A DNA stretch of 10,203 nt, taken from positions 1 to 10,203 of the forward strand of contig MKRS01000338.1 in the NCBI GenBank assembly GCA_001897035.1. The letters run 5' to 3'. This document shows positions 1-7,433 of this stretch, one piece after another. Below the pieces are notes generated by a model. The model had not been told where the DNA came from. It saw only the letters and a program-made list of their open reading frames with translations, and made no database searches. The stretch's first letter is position 1. The number at the start of each line of letters is the position of its first letter. This DNA comes from Bacteroidales bacterium 45-6. Lineage in GTDB: Bacteria > Bacteroidota > Bacteroidia > Bacteroidales > Dysgonomonadaceae. The position numbers were made by a program, and so were the translations under genes.

Positions 1-814
1 TAAAAGTTGTCCCCGTAGGATCATTGTACTTAAATTCATACCCGGCAACTTGCGTCCACCCATTTGCCGCAACATCGTAGGTCTTGTCCTGATTAGATTG
101 GGCGATGTACATATCCCCATCTTCCAGTACGGTAATTTTCAGTTTTGGAGGAGCTCCCCCATTGTAGCGTGTGATATTCAGTCCGGCAATCTCTGTTTTC
201 ACTGAATTGAATACATAAGAGCGGTTCGCATAAGCAATTGTGCCATTGTTCAGTATGCTTGCTTCCATAAAATTGGTGGCAACAATATTGACTGCTACGG
301 CAGAGACCGAACTGTTAGCTTCCTCCTTCGCAATGGCAGGAGCAATCACCACAGCACCGCTGAACGTGGCAGGCTGAACCACATTCACCCATTGTCCTTG
401 GGAACATGATTTCTTGTAGAAATGAAATTTCGCAGCATCGGTGCTACTATAAGAAAGTACCTGATCGGGAATCAGCTGCCAGCCATTGTCGGTGGCCCAT
501 TTGGCACACACATCCGGCTTTTCATAATCGGCCACCATGGCATACAAGAATCCATCTCCATCGGCCTTCACCTCGTAAGACGGCAATGGCCCGGGCTGCC
601 AGGAAGAATTAGCATTTATTTTCACAAAACTCCAACCAACATAATCGGAAGGTATGTCTCCAAAAGGCATGGTTGTCCGGTTATAAAATATTTGTTTGTC
701 TTTGACCAGTTGCTCAATACCAAAATTACTTCCTCTTATAGCAAGGTTCGGGGCTGCGGAGTTTGACAGGATAACTCCCAGAAGACTCAAAAGGAGAACA
801 TAAATTCTTTTCAT
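1..814 (-). CDS. Secreted protein with tandem repeated domains, C-terminus cut by window edge
   Basis: The first 271 residues are present; the gene runs out at base 1. The ATG at 812-814 is followed by a signal peptide (MKRIYVLLLS, hydrophobic to about residue 17, likely cleavage near SNSA-AP), so the product is exported. Residues 28-160 form a beta-rich domain with landmarks QIFYNR (41-46), DGFLYAMVADYE (87-98), NGWQLIP (110-116) and FYKK (132-135). Residues about 178-271 start a second copy, with IAYANR (193-198), DGDMYIA (232-238) and NGWTQV (251-256). A further copy lies in the upstream gene at 939-3068 (its residues 506-645), so the genes are related in part. I do not recognise the family; the Y(A/V)MVAD...W...GW...YKK pattern resembles accessory beta-sandwich domains attached to bacterial polysaccharide lyases and glycosidases. 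No catalytic motif is visible. It is the last of three co-directional secreted genes, 124 nt after the previous one. A catalytic domain or sorting tail could lie beyond the edge. Confidence 0.85.
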   Translation of the reverse strand, partial: MKRIYVLLLSLLGVILSNSAAPNLAIRGSNFGIEQLVKDKQIFYNRTTMPFGDIPSDYVGWSFVKINANSSWQPGPLPSYEVKADGDGFLYAMVADYEKPDVCAKWATDNGWQLIPDQVLSYSSTDAAKFHFYKKSCSQGQWVNVVQPATFSGAVVIAPAIAKEEANSSVSAVAVNIVATNFMEASILNNGTIAYANRSYVFNSVKTEIAGLNITRYNGGAPPKLKITVLEDGDMYIAQSNQDKTYDVAANGWTQVAGYEFKYNDPTGTTF

Positions 815-896
815 AATCGATTAATAAACAATTAAACAAATAATTACAAAAGGACATGTTGAGTAAAAAGCTCGTCCTGCTGCCGGTATCTCAGCC

Positions 897-923
897 GGGA
901 GAACGTATTCGATACATACTCCC
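897..923 (-). terminator. Hairpin between two secreted-protein genes, possible terminator or processing site
   Basis: A nested inverted repeat lies 16 nt past the stop codon of the 709-residue gene: outer arms GGGAG and CTCCC, a 3-nt internal loop on each side, inner arms GTAT and ATAC, and a 3-nt loop. On the minus strand a second weaker repeat (GCTG...CAGC, about 879-895) and then GCTTTTT (about 865-871) follow. This could be a weak intrinsic terminator or an mRNA-stabilising structure between cotranscribed genes. The T tract is not directly next to the main stem, so a terminator role is uncertain. Confidence 0.4.
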
Positions 924-938
924 AGCTAAAAGAGACTT

Positions 939-3068
939 TTATTTCTTGCAAACAACAATCTTCCTTTTTTCCAAATCTCCATTGGAGAAAACCGTTTTCA
1001 CTATGTAAATTCCATTCGGCAATTCAGAAATTGAAGAAAAGACATCGGCTCCGGAAAGTGTAAAGACTTGTTGATGCGCCACTGTCCGATTTTCTGAACT
1101 ATTACGAATGGTTGTAGTAGGACGCTGTATGTCTGGGGCAATGATGGTCGCACGGCTAAACACATCCGGAAACATGATCGACACTTCTTGGCCTGCTGCA
1201 AATTCTTTTTTGAAGAAAGAAAGCACTTTATTCGGATCGTCAACTCCATAGGACGAGGAATACACAGGAACACGTTCCCATCCTTGACTCGAAGCCCACA
1301 AGCTTACATTTGCAGGTTGTTCGTGGTCTGCAACCATTGCATATATCGTCCCTGACGAAGAGGGGACGAGGCTATAAACGGGTGGTTCTGGGTTTCCTAT
1401 TGGATTGTAGTCGCTTCTGGCGCTTACCTGCAGGTATTTCCATCCGGCAAAATCATCCGGAATGCCTTGAATCTCGAAATCACGGTTTCGGAAGATCTGT
1501 TTATTTGTTTCGAGATCTTCTATTTCAAAATAATTCCCGCTGACAGTCAATGAAGGGAAGTTTTCCGATTCTTTCTTGAAAAAGGCAATATAACTCAATG
1601 ATTTATCCGTAGTCAAAGTCAACGGGACAGTGTATGTGGAATTGGCGGAAACAAGCACCCCATTCAAGAACCATCCAGCAAAAGTGTAACCGGAATTAGG
1701 CGTAGCGTTAAGAGTGAGATCTGCTCCCGGCTGATATGAGCCAGATCCGGTAACACCCCCTCCATCCAAAGGGTAAACAGCAGTGGAGACAGATATAGGC
1801 TCAGCTTTATAAAGCAATTCGAAATCATCGAATCCTTGTACTGAAGTTTCAGCTGCGGCTGTTCCCCAATTGCAACTGAAGAGAAAAACAATAGAAGTCA
1901 GTTGCTTGTCTAATAACTGGGAGCCCAAATCGACAACTACGTCTTCCCAAATTCCATTTTGCGACAATTTTCCCTGATAGACCTCTTTTTCGTGATCTCC
2001 ATTGACCGCTACCCTAAAATTAAAATACTGAGACGAACGATATGCCTTAAATTTTAGGTAACGGTTGTTTTCCGTTATTTGAATGGGGGTTTTGAGTTTC
2101 AGTTCGCCAAAGCTCCCCCACCAGGCATTCGACACGATTGTTGCCGTGTAGCAGCTATCGGAAAGGTTGGGCAGTGTTTTGGATGGATTCACCCCAATTT
2201 GGGGAACTACCGAAAAAAGCGTAGGTTCATACCATTTGGTACCCAGTGCCAAAGAGTCGTTAACAGAATGCTCGAAGCTGCCTAAAGGTTGGTGATAAAG
2301 TGGTTTGCCTGAATACAATTCCAATATTTGTTCACTATTTAATGCCTGTTGAAAAATCTGTATGTCGTCAAGCAAAGAACCTCCACCGTGTGCCTGGCCA
2401 TTGAGTCGGAATTGTTTCAACTCGCTGTTTGCAAGGTTGTACGTTGTGTTCGAGGCTCTCAAAATAGTGTTTACATATAATTTGATTGTCGTCCCTTGTT
2501 TTGTTATCACATAATGTGTCCAATTATAGATGAAACTATTCGGATCCAGATTTATATTCAAATCCTTGTTGCTTCCGTCGTTGAAGCGTAAACTGGGTTT
2601 AGACGAATTCCACCAAGCCGAATTGCGCATGGAGAAACTTCGGCCATTGGACATTCCGTCAAAATCGAGTACCGCCGGAAATGCATTAAACGTAGTCTGG
2701 GCTTTTACTTTTTCCCAAAAACTGATGGTGAAATCGCCCGTACCAACCAAAGATGAACTTGAAATAATGCGCAAGCTTCTGTAATAAGCAGCTGCATCTC
2801 CTTTTCCGTTCGCATCAACGGTGTTCGGCAAAAACAGCACATTGCCTCTTTGGGGATCATTCTCTATAGCCGCATCGGTTTTATAAGAAGTCGCTCCTTG
2901 TCCATCTGTGACAACAGCAACAATGCTGCCTTCATCGGGGGTCATTTCAAAATGATTAATTCCAATGGATTCGCACGAATAGCGCAAAAAAGGAGTTGGC
3001 AAAGAACTTTGCTGAGCAAACAAGGCGCAACAAAAGCAGCACAACAAAATTGTAAGTGTTTTTTTCAT
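939..3068 (-). CDS. Secreted multidomain LamG-like carbohydrate-binding protein with InlB-like repeat
   Basis: The 709-residue product opens with a signal peptide (MKKTLTILLCCFCCALFAQQ). Domains I infer: residues about 60-255, a LamG/concanavalin A-like fold (GDFTISFWEK 111-120, WTHYVITKQGTTIKLYVN 183-200, LLDDIQIFQQAL 232-243); residues 260-420, a jelly-roll-like module ending in GFDDFELL (412-419); residues 425-498, a divergent InlB B-repeat-type domain (YPLDGGGVTGSGSY, LNATPNSGYTFAGWFLNG); residues 506-645, the unnamed domain also found twice in the next gene; residues 655-709, a short tail (LPNGIYIVKTVFSNGD, ending KRKIVVCKK) that looks like a reduced T9SS type A sorting domain. I see no catalytic residues, so surface polysaccharide binding or adhesion is the likely role. 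It sits 108 nt downstream of the GH128 gene on the same strand, consistent with cotranscription. A near-match promoter element (CATATTTG, one base from TAnnTTTG) at 3136-3143 could give independent expression. The start fits the signal peptide, with no clear Shine-Dalgarno sequence. Confidence 0.88.
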   Translation of the reverse strand: MKKTLTILLCCFCCALFAQQSSLPTPFLRYSCESIGINHFEMTPDEGSIVAVVTDGQGATSYKTDAAIENDPQRGNVLFLPNTVDANGKGDAAAYYRSLRIISSSSLVGTGDFTISFWEKVKAQTTFNAFPAVLDFDGMSNGRSFSMRNSAWWNSSKPSLRFNDGSNKDLNINLDPNSFIYNWTHYVITKQGTTIKLYVNTILRASNTTYNLANSELKQFRLNGQAHGGGSLLDDIQIFQQALNSEQILELYSGKPLYHQPLGSFEHSVNDSLALGTKWYEPTLFSVVPQIGVNPSKTLPNLSDSCYTATIVSNAWWGSFGELKLKTPIQITENNRYLKFKAYRSSQYFNFRVAVNGDHEKEVYQGKLSQNGIWEDVVVDLGSQLLDKQLTSIVFLFSCNWGTAAAETSVQGFDDFELLYKAEPISVSTAVYPLDGGGVTGSGSYQPGADLTLNATPNSGYTFAGWFLNGVLVSANSTYTVPLTLTTDKSLSYIAFFKKESENFPSLTVSGNYFEIEDLETNKQIFRNRDFEIQGIPDDFAGWKYLQVSARSDYNPIGNPEPPVYSLVPSSSGTIYAMVADHEQPANVSLWASSQGWERVPVYSSSYGVDDPNKVLSFFKKEFAAGQEVSIMFPDVFSRATIIAPDIQRPTTTIRNSSENRTVAHQQVFTLSGADVFSSISELPNGIYIVKTVFSNGDLEKRKIVVCKK

Positions 3069-3176
3069 GATAAAAAAGGATTAATTAGATATTCAAATAA
3101 GAGCAAGACAGATTTATAATAGTGCAGGTTATCCCCAAATATGAACGACCTTCAAACCGCCACAATAAAAGCTGGA

Positions 3177-5909
3177 TCATCGCTTGACTATTTTATAAAC
3201 TTTATGCTGATTGATCCGTACATAATAAACACCGGGCTTCAGCTTACTCACCGAGATTTGATCCGCAGCATTCTCCGTCAACACCTTTTGTCCCGACACT
3301 TCAAATACTTCGACAAATAATGGCTGGCGAGACGGATTGTTCTTTATAAACAATGTCTCCGTGGCAGGATTCGGATACAATATGTAGCCATTGTCGTCCG
3401 CACCGGTGTCTGCAATTCCAGACGAACCCTTCTCCTGACTGATAACCATCCAGGCACCTTGCTCTTTTGCACCAGCACTCGGGCTACCTGTTTTGGACGA
3501 TTCCCGCTGACGAAAGAATTTTACGCCAAAGGGTGTCAAACTATTATACCTAAGGGTGGAAACTATGGTGTCGGAAGTTGTTTGCATGAAGCCAAAACAA
3601 AGAGGGTTTTGAAATTCTGACCCAAAATCGATTTGAGCCGGGGCATAAATTGTTCCAAGAGTATTTGCAGCCGTCAATCCTACTTTTATTTTCTGGTTGC
3701 CCAAAGTCCCTTCACCTGGGGTGAGGGCAATATAATTGATATTTTCGAGGGAAATGATTGCGCTTTGATCTTGCAAGGCTAACTCTTTCTGAAGGCATAC
3801 TTCAAACCCCGATTTGCTTACGTTACGGATACGCACAGCTGTTGCAAATTGGTTGCGGCTGGAAGTCTGTGTCACAAAAACAGCCGGAATCTCATTGAAC
3901 GGAGTTGAAAAATTTACTTGTTGCCAAGGCCTACCAATATTTTTGGCACTTCCAGCTTTCGCTGTTATTCCTTTCAAATCATATTCTCCCGGAAGAACAA
4001 CGAAGTAGTCTATTTCCACGTTTTCTTTAAAAGCTGGGTTGGCAAGATAACTCCATGTATCCAAATGAAACATGAAAGAGGAGCCATTCACCGATTTGAC
4101 ACGGGTACTCATCGGAAGCGAGGAACTGGATGGAGGACCAAAAACAACTACCGGACTACTTGTAAAATCTTGACAGTATTTAAAATAAGACCATTCCGGG
4201 TCGCTCAGAATCGACTTGCCATATTGAAATTGGTCATTGCCAAGTGTCACATTGTAATTCACGACATTGGAAACAACGTCTTGGCTTCCGTCTTTATTTT
4301 TGAGCCTTGTCCTGTACACGATGTTACCGGTTATTCCGCTACCAGGGTCGTCCACATAACTGTTTTCATTCGCAGCTACTTCAGCTATCTGGACAAATTC
4401 CCCATCATTTATTTTACGCTCGATGATGTAAGATGCAACCAACCCCTCGTTCGGATTATCCAAAGCAAGGTTCACCTTATTTCCCGAAAGTACATACTTC
4501 AAAACAGGCTGAACCATCCTCCATTTTGGAACAACTTCATTGCTGGCATTAAATGCAAGTGCAGATTTGTTCTTCTTGTAATATTCTCCTGCCGGCGTCA
4601 CTTTTCCATCCCAAATCATCGCACGAATCACAGTCTTAGTGTCATTGTTGCTATTGATCCTCACTGCATTCACCCAGTCGTATATAGAATACCGTTCCAC
4701 AAAGCTACAGGTGTCCAGCACATTGAGAATCCCTTTCAAGTCGGACAGTTGCTTCTGCTTTTGGGCCTCAGCATCATCGGGCCACCATTCATTTGTCCAG
4801 TTTGCACCATTGTTCCATTCTGTAATCCAAAGAGGCCTTTTGCCACATTTTTCATACTCCTTTTTCAAATCATTATACCAACTTTGGGGACTTTTACCTC
4901 CCCAATAAGCGTGCACCACGGCGTAGTCCACCCGATAGTTCAAGCTGTCGCATTTATCGAGAAAGCGATAGAGCCAGCCATTGCCATTGCCCGGATTGGA
5001 AGGCACGGGCGATCCCAGACGAAAGCCTGTCTTCAACAATTCGGGCCACTGTGCGATGGCTTGTTCAACGGTCATGTTAGCTTGATCCGTATGGTCCGGC
5101 TCATTGTAAGACAACAAGTTGCAAACATTGGTCTTGCTATTTATTTCATCAAAACTTGGCCATCCGGCATGTTGCTTGATGGGTACATACTGATAGTTGG
5201 GAGTTGAGACCTTGTCCGCACTCCACGAATAATACCAAGTGCAATCGAGTGTGTCCACCAGCTCCGGATTGCCTCCGCACCACCCTTTCTTGGTTGTCCA
5301 GTCCCAGCGAAACACCCGGATGAAAGAGATTGACGCATCCAGCAAATCGGGCAAGCTCTCCACAAGCATATCCTCTTTGTCTGCAATAAACACACGGCTA
5401 TATCCCGTGCCGTCAGGATTATTTGCAAAAGTGGCCATATAACCCCTTTTAAGTTTGAACGAACGAATTTGATTATTAAAGCTACCCAGATCTTTGTAGA
5501 AAGTATATGTGCCGTATTTTTGACTATTGCCTGTCAGCCCTTTTTGATCAAAAACTTCTAATGGCTGAAAACCTTGCCGATGAGGTATCACGACCGTCCC
5601 ATGGGCATATACTCGTACTTGAGCATTCTGGCTATCAAGTAATGGAGAGCCATTTATCAAAATACAGTCTTGGTATTGTGCCAAAACTGAACTTGGGCGC
5701 ATATTGTCAAAAAACAACCAAGCATCTTCAGCCATCAGGTTGATGGTACTTCTAACCAAGGCATTATTGGCTGAAGTAATATGAAGATCTGTAAATGGTG
5801 GAACATTTACATTCTGATCGGTATAATTAGCAATCGTTATCACGTTTGCACTGAAACACCAAAGATGGAAAAAGAGCAATGTGAATAATAACTTGTATCC
5901 GTCTTTCAT
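3177..5909 (-). CDS. Secreted GH128-type endo-beta-1,3-glucanase with lectin-like repeats and T9SS tail
   Basis: The 910-residue product begins with a signal peptide (MKDGYKLLFTLLFFHLWCFS). Residues 22-110 are a beta-rich N-terminal module (AWLFFDN, YAHGTVVIPH). Residues about 113-200 resemble a beta/gamma-crystallin domain (EVFDQKGLTGNSQKYG; NNQIRSFKLKRGYMATF). Residues 200-450 look like the glycosyl hydrolase catalytic core of GH128 (Pfam Glyco_hydro_cc): LLSYNEPDHTD places the likely acid/base at E270, and PLWITEWNNGANW the likely nucleophile at E364, with VVHAYWGG (331-338) on a strand between them. Residues 456-555 look Fn3-like. Residues 580-800 hold about three H-type-lectin-like repeats (clearest at 664-708: FNEIPAVFVTQ, AVRIRNVSKSGFEVCL). 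Residues 838-910 are a T9SS type A sorting domain (GYILYPNPATETLFI, LKPGVYYVRI). GH128 enzymes cleave beta-1,3-glucans such as laminarin, curdlan or fungal wall glucan; the exact substrate here is not shown. The T9SS tail implies release or cell-surface anchoring. It is the first gene of a three-gene minus-strand cluster and has a candidate promoter 41 nt upstream. Confidence 0.9.
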   Translation of the reverse strand: MKDGYKLLFTLLFFHLWCFSANVITIANYTDQNVNVPPFTDLHITSANNALVRSTINLMAEDAWLFFDNMRPSSVLAQYQDCILINGSPLLDSQNAQVRVYAHGTVVIPHRQGFQPLEVFDQKGLTGNSQKYGTYTFYKDLGSFNNQIRSFKLKRGYMATFANNPDGTGYSRVFIADKEDMLVESLPDLLDASISFIRVFRWDWTTKKGWCGGNPELVDTLDCTWYYSWSADKVSTPNYQYVPIKQHAGWPSFDEINSKTNVCNLLSYNEPDHTDQANMTVEQAIAQWPELLKTGFRLGSPVPSNPGNGNGWLYRFLDKCDSLNYRVDYAVVHAYWGGKSPQSWYNDLKKEYEKCGKRPLWITEWNNGANWTNEWWPDDAEAQKQKQLSDLKGILNVLDTCSFVERYSIYDWVNAVRINSNNDTKTVIRAMIWDGKVTPAGEYYKKNKSALAFNASNEVVPKWRMVQPVLKYVLSGNKVNLALDNPNEGLVASYIIERKINDGEFVQIAEVAANENSYVDDPGSGITGNIVYRTRLKNKDGSQDVVSNVVNYNVTLGNDQFQYGKSILSDPEWSYFKYCQDFTSSPVVVFGPPSSSSLPMSTRVKSVNGSSFMFHLDTWSYLANPAFKENVEIDYFVVLPGEYDLKGITAKAGSAKNIGRPWQQVNFSTPFNEIPAVFVTQTSSRNQFATAVRIRNVSKSGFEVCLQKELALQDQSAIISLENINYIALTPGEGTLGNQKIKVGLTAANTLGTIYAPAQIDFGSEFQNPLCFGFMQTTSDTIVSTLRYNSLTPFGVKFFRQRESSKTGSPSAGAKEQGAWMVISQEKGSSGIADTGADDNGYILYPNPATETLFIKNNPSRQPLFVEVFEVSGQKVLTENAADQISVSKLKPGVYYVRINQHKVYKIVKR

Positions 5910-5949
5910 AATTAATAGATTAAGTGTGTTTTATAGGTTATGAACGATG

Positions 5950-5957
5950 CAAATGTA
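5950..5957 (-). promoter_or_regulatory. Bacteroidota -7 promoter element for the glucanase gene
   Basis: On the minus strand the octamer reads TACATTTG, an exact match to the Bacteroidota -7 consensus TAnnTTTG. It lies 41 nt upstream of the glucanase ATG, predicting a 5' leader of about 30-35 nt. I see no good -33 TTTG at the usual 19-21 nt spacing, so the assignment rests on the -7 element and its position. Confidence 0.5.
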
Positions 5958-6374
5958 ATGGTGAACGTGAAGCTGATTTGTGGAGCAATTATTCAAAAAG
6001 TTATTGTATTTTATTCATAGAAAGAGGTGTTATTGTACTATGAAGCTATTCATGATCGCGTGTGCAATAAAAAAGTACGGATAAGGTATTTCAAGTTTGA
6101 TATATAGAATGGGGGCATTAGTCCCTTTTTTGAAAAAGCCATACTTAATAGACATTATATTTAATGACGTTCTACATCTCACACTTTCAATGATATTCTA
6201 AAATTATGGCGAGTGCAAGTGGTAGGCATACTAAATCATCAAATCAAAGAAACTGTTTTGAATTTATTCATTAATTTTTCTAAGCATGATTTGACAGAAG
6301 GTCAATTGCAGTATTGATTCTGCTGATTCTGTCTTATATTCGTAATCAGTTGTCATCCTTCTGTAATTTTCAAT

Positions 6375-6394
6375 CCAAGAAAAAGTTCTCTTGG
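6375..6394. repeat. Small inverted repeat upstream of a decayed helix-turn-helix gene
   Basis: CCAAGA and TCTTGG form perfect 6-bp arms around an 8-nt loop, ending 22 nt before the ATG of the broken helix-turn-helix gene. The hexamer CAATCC occurs on both sides (6371-6376 and 6395-6400). It could be an operator or a transcript hairpin, but inverted repeats this short also occur by chance. Confidence 0.3.
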
Positions 6395-6416
6395 CAATCC
6401 GTCGGAGCGGGAGTAC

Positions 6417-6610
6417 ATGAAACGACCATTGGACAATGAATTTTATCTCACTTACAAAGAATAATGATATTAAATGTAAGCCGTCAAACGTTACAAGAAT
6501 GGCGATATAGTGGACAGATTTCTTATTATCGAATAGGTGGTAAGATGGTTTTTCGGGAGAGGAACATTCAAGCTATACTTGAAAGGGGTTTTCGTAGTTC
6601 ATTAAGATAA
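6417..6610 (+). pseudogene. Frameshifted excisionase-like helix-turn-helix (HTH_17 type) gene
   Basis: Two segments in different frames join into one small DNA-binding protein. The first (6417-6461) reads MKRPLDNEFYLTYKE and then hits TAA at 6462-6464. The second (6464-6610) reads MILNVSRQTLQEWR, then SGQISYYRIGGKMVFRERN, and ends GFRSSLR before TAA. Joined, they match the MerR/excisionase-like helix-turn-helix layout common in Bacteroidales mobile elements: a [L]-T-x-K-E-V entry, an L-N-V-S-R-x-T-L-Q-x-W-R recognition region, and an I-G-G-K-x-x-[FY] wing. About two residues appear lost at the junction compared with the related copy at 6991-7197, which fits a 4-nt deletion (a 1-nt loss is also possible). 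GGAG lies about 10 nt before the ATG. Intact relatives direct excision or regulate integrated elements. A short protein started at the second ATG (6464) would lack the N-terminal helix and is unlikely to fold normally. Confidence 0.65.
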
Positions 6611-6990
6611 ACACTCAGCCTATCGTAAATAAATTCAGTCGCAAAAATCAAGAAGCTTGCGGCTGATATGTGTCTATATGTATAAATTTTCTATAAGGGA
6701 AATAATGCACAATTAGGTAACTGAATAAATGTGGGATTTTGAGACGTTTTGCTTCTTATAGAACAATAAAACAAGATTATTTTAAGTTAATTTATTTCTA
6801 TATCTATCATTATTCAACATTTTGCTTAGGGATTTGATGAGCCACATTACAAGACATAGGGTTTATCTTTTATGACTGGAAAAAGCGAGTTACAAGAGCG
6901 GAATTTTCTACAGGTAACAATTTAGGCACCAGCTTGGTTCTTAGATCTGCTTAATTCCCTCAATATATAAAGAGCGATTTATCTTTGTAA

Positions 6991-7197
6991 AGATATAAAA
7001 GTTTTGTTGCAGACAACCTAGTTCTTTTCCTGAATAAAAAACAAGTTTGTGATTTACTTCATATATGCTCTCGCTCTCTACAAAATTATAGAGACAGGAA
7101 AATTTTGCCATTCTACAAAATTGGAGGAAAGCCTTTGTATAAGATGTCTGATGTACAAAAACTTTTAGATAATAACTTCTATCAAGCATGGGAGTAA
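6991..7197 (+). pseudogene. Second excisionase-like helix-turn-helix remnant, start codon missing
   Basis: The open frame has no ATG, GTG or TTG between the upstream stop (TAA at 6988-6990) and the conserved domain. The domain itself looks complete: LNKKQVCDLLHICSRSLQNY, then RDRKILPFYKIGGKPLYKMS, then DVQKLLDNNFYQAWE and TAA. This is the same HTH_17/excisionase-like family as the remnant at 6417-6610, but with clearly different sequence, so it is a paralogue and not a recent duplicate. Family members usually carry 30 or more residues before the domain; that part may survive out of frame near 6872-6925. Genes of this type accompany tyrosine integrases and mobilisation genes in Bacteroidales integrative elements. 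Use of the in-frame CTG at 7030 as a start cannot be excluded but would be unusual. Confidence 0.6.
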
Positions 7198-7327
7198 TTT
7201 GTCTGTATAGTGAAATATCATAAAGAATATTTGCTCAACTTGAAGTCAAGAATGCAACAGAGGCTATACAATAGATGAATAACCAAAAGAAGATGGTGAG
7301 AAGATAATTGATAAATCAAATTGTGTC

Positions 7328-7406
7328 ATTTCCTATCCGGAAAATAAAAAATCAGGTTTAATCTGAAAACAATATTTTCTTATAATTATCCAGTTAGATT
7401 TCCTAT
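7328..7406 (+). repeat. Pair of 9-bp direct repeats flanking the XRE promoter region
   Basis: ATTTCCTAT occurs at 7328-7336 and again at 7398-7406, where it overlaps the -7 element of the XRE gene. The first copy sits in a partial palindrome (TTTCC...GGAAA, 7329-7343). Two copies at about 70-bp spacing could be binding sites for the XRE protein. The repeats are short and AT-rich, so chance is a real alternative. Confidence 0.3.
7352..7366 (+). promoter_or_regulatory. Palindromic candidate operator upstream of the XRE regulator
   Basis: The 15-bp sequence TCAGGTTTAATCTGA is palindromic at six of seven paired positions around a central T. It ends 37 nt before the -7 element and 67 nt before the XRE start. 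Cro/CI-type regulators bind palindromes of this size near their own promoters, so it is a plausible autoregulatory operator. The assignment is by position and symmetry only. Confidence 0.35.
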
Positions 7407-7411
7407 ATTTG
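7404..7411 (+). promoter_or_regulatory. Bacteroidota -7 promoter element for the XRE-SIR2-HerA operon
   Basis: TATATTTG exactly matches the Bacteroidota TAnnTTTG -7 consensus and ends 22 nt before the XRE ATG, predicting a leader of about 15 nt. No clear -33 element is visible at the expected distance. I found no comparable element between the XRE and SIR2 genes, so this promoter may drive the whole operon. Confidence 0.5.
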
Positions 7412-7433
7412 TTCTTCATAATATAACTATAAA

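Larger units (their letters stand above)
5910..7433. other. AT-rich 1.5-kb region without intact genes, likely mobile-element debris
   Basis: Stop codons interrupt every frame and no complete gene is visible apart from chance short ORFs. It separates the minus-strand glycan-degradation genes from the plus-strand defence operon. The leftmost part holds the glucanase promoter and the rightmost part the XRE promoter. Between them are two decayed excisionase-like helix-turn-helix genes and a small inverted repeat, annotated separately. A short open stretch at 6872-6925 (MTGKSELQERNFLQVTI then stop) may be the lost 5' end of the second decayed gene, but it is too short to prove. I see nothing recognisable in 6000-6370 or 6611-6870. 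No integrase, tRNA or clear attachment site is present. Confidence 0.7.

Noticed and set aside
3918..5207. Long plus-strand open frame of 429 residues
   Set aside because: It lies antisense inside the glucanase gene, whose catalytic motifs, signal peptide and sorting tail are all on the minus strand. The composition is unlike a folded protein and it matches nothing I know.
6941..7189. Minus-strand 82-residue open frame in the intergenic region
   Set aside because: It is the antisense of the second helix-turn-helix remnant, whose plus-strand frame shows clear family motifs.
5910..7433. CRISPR array, tRNA or structural RNA in the gene-free region
   Set aside because: No regularly spaced repeats, tRNA-like cloverleaf or CCA end is visible on either strand by reading.
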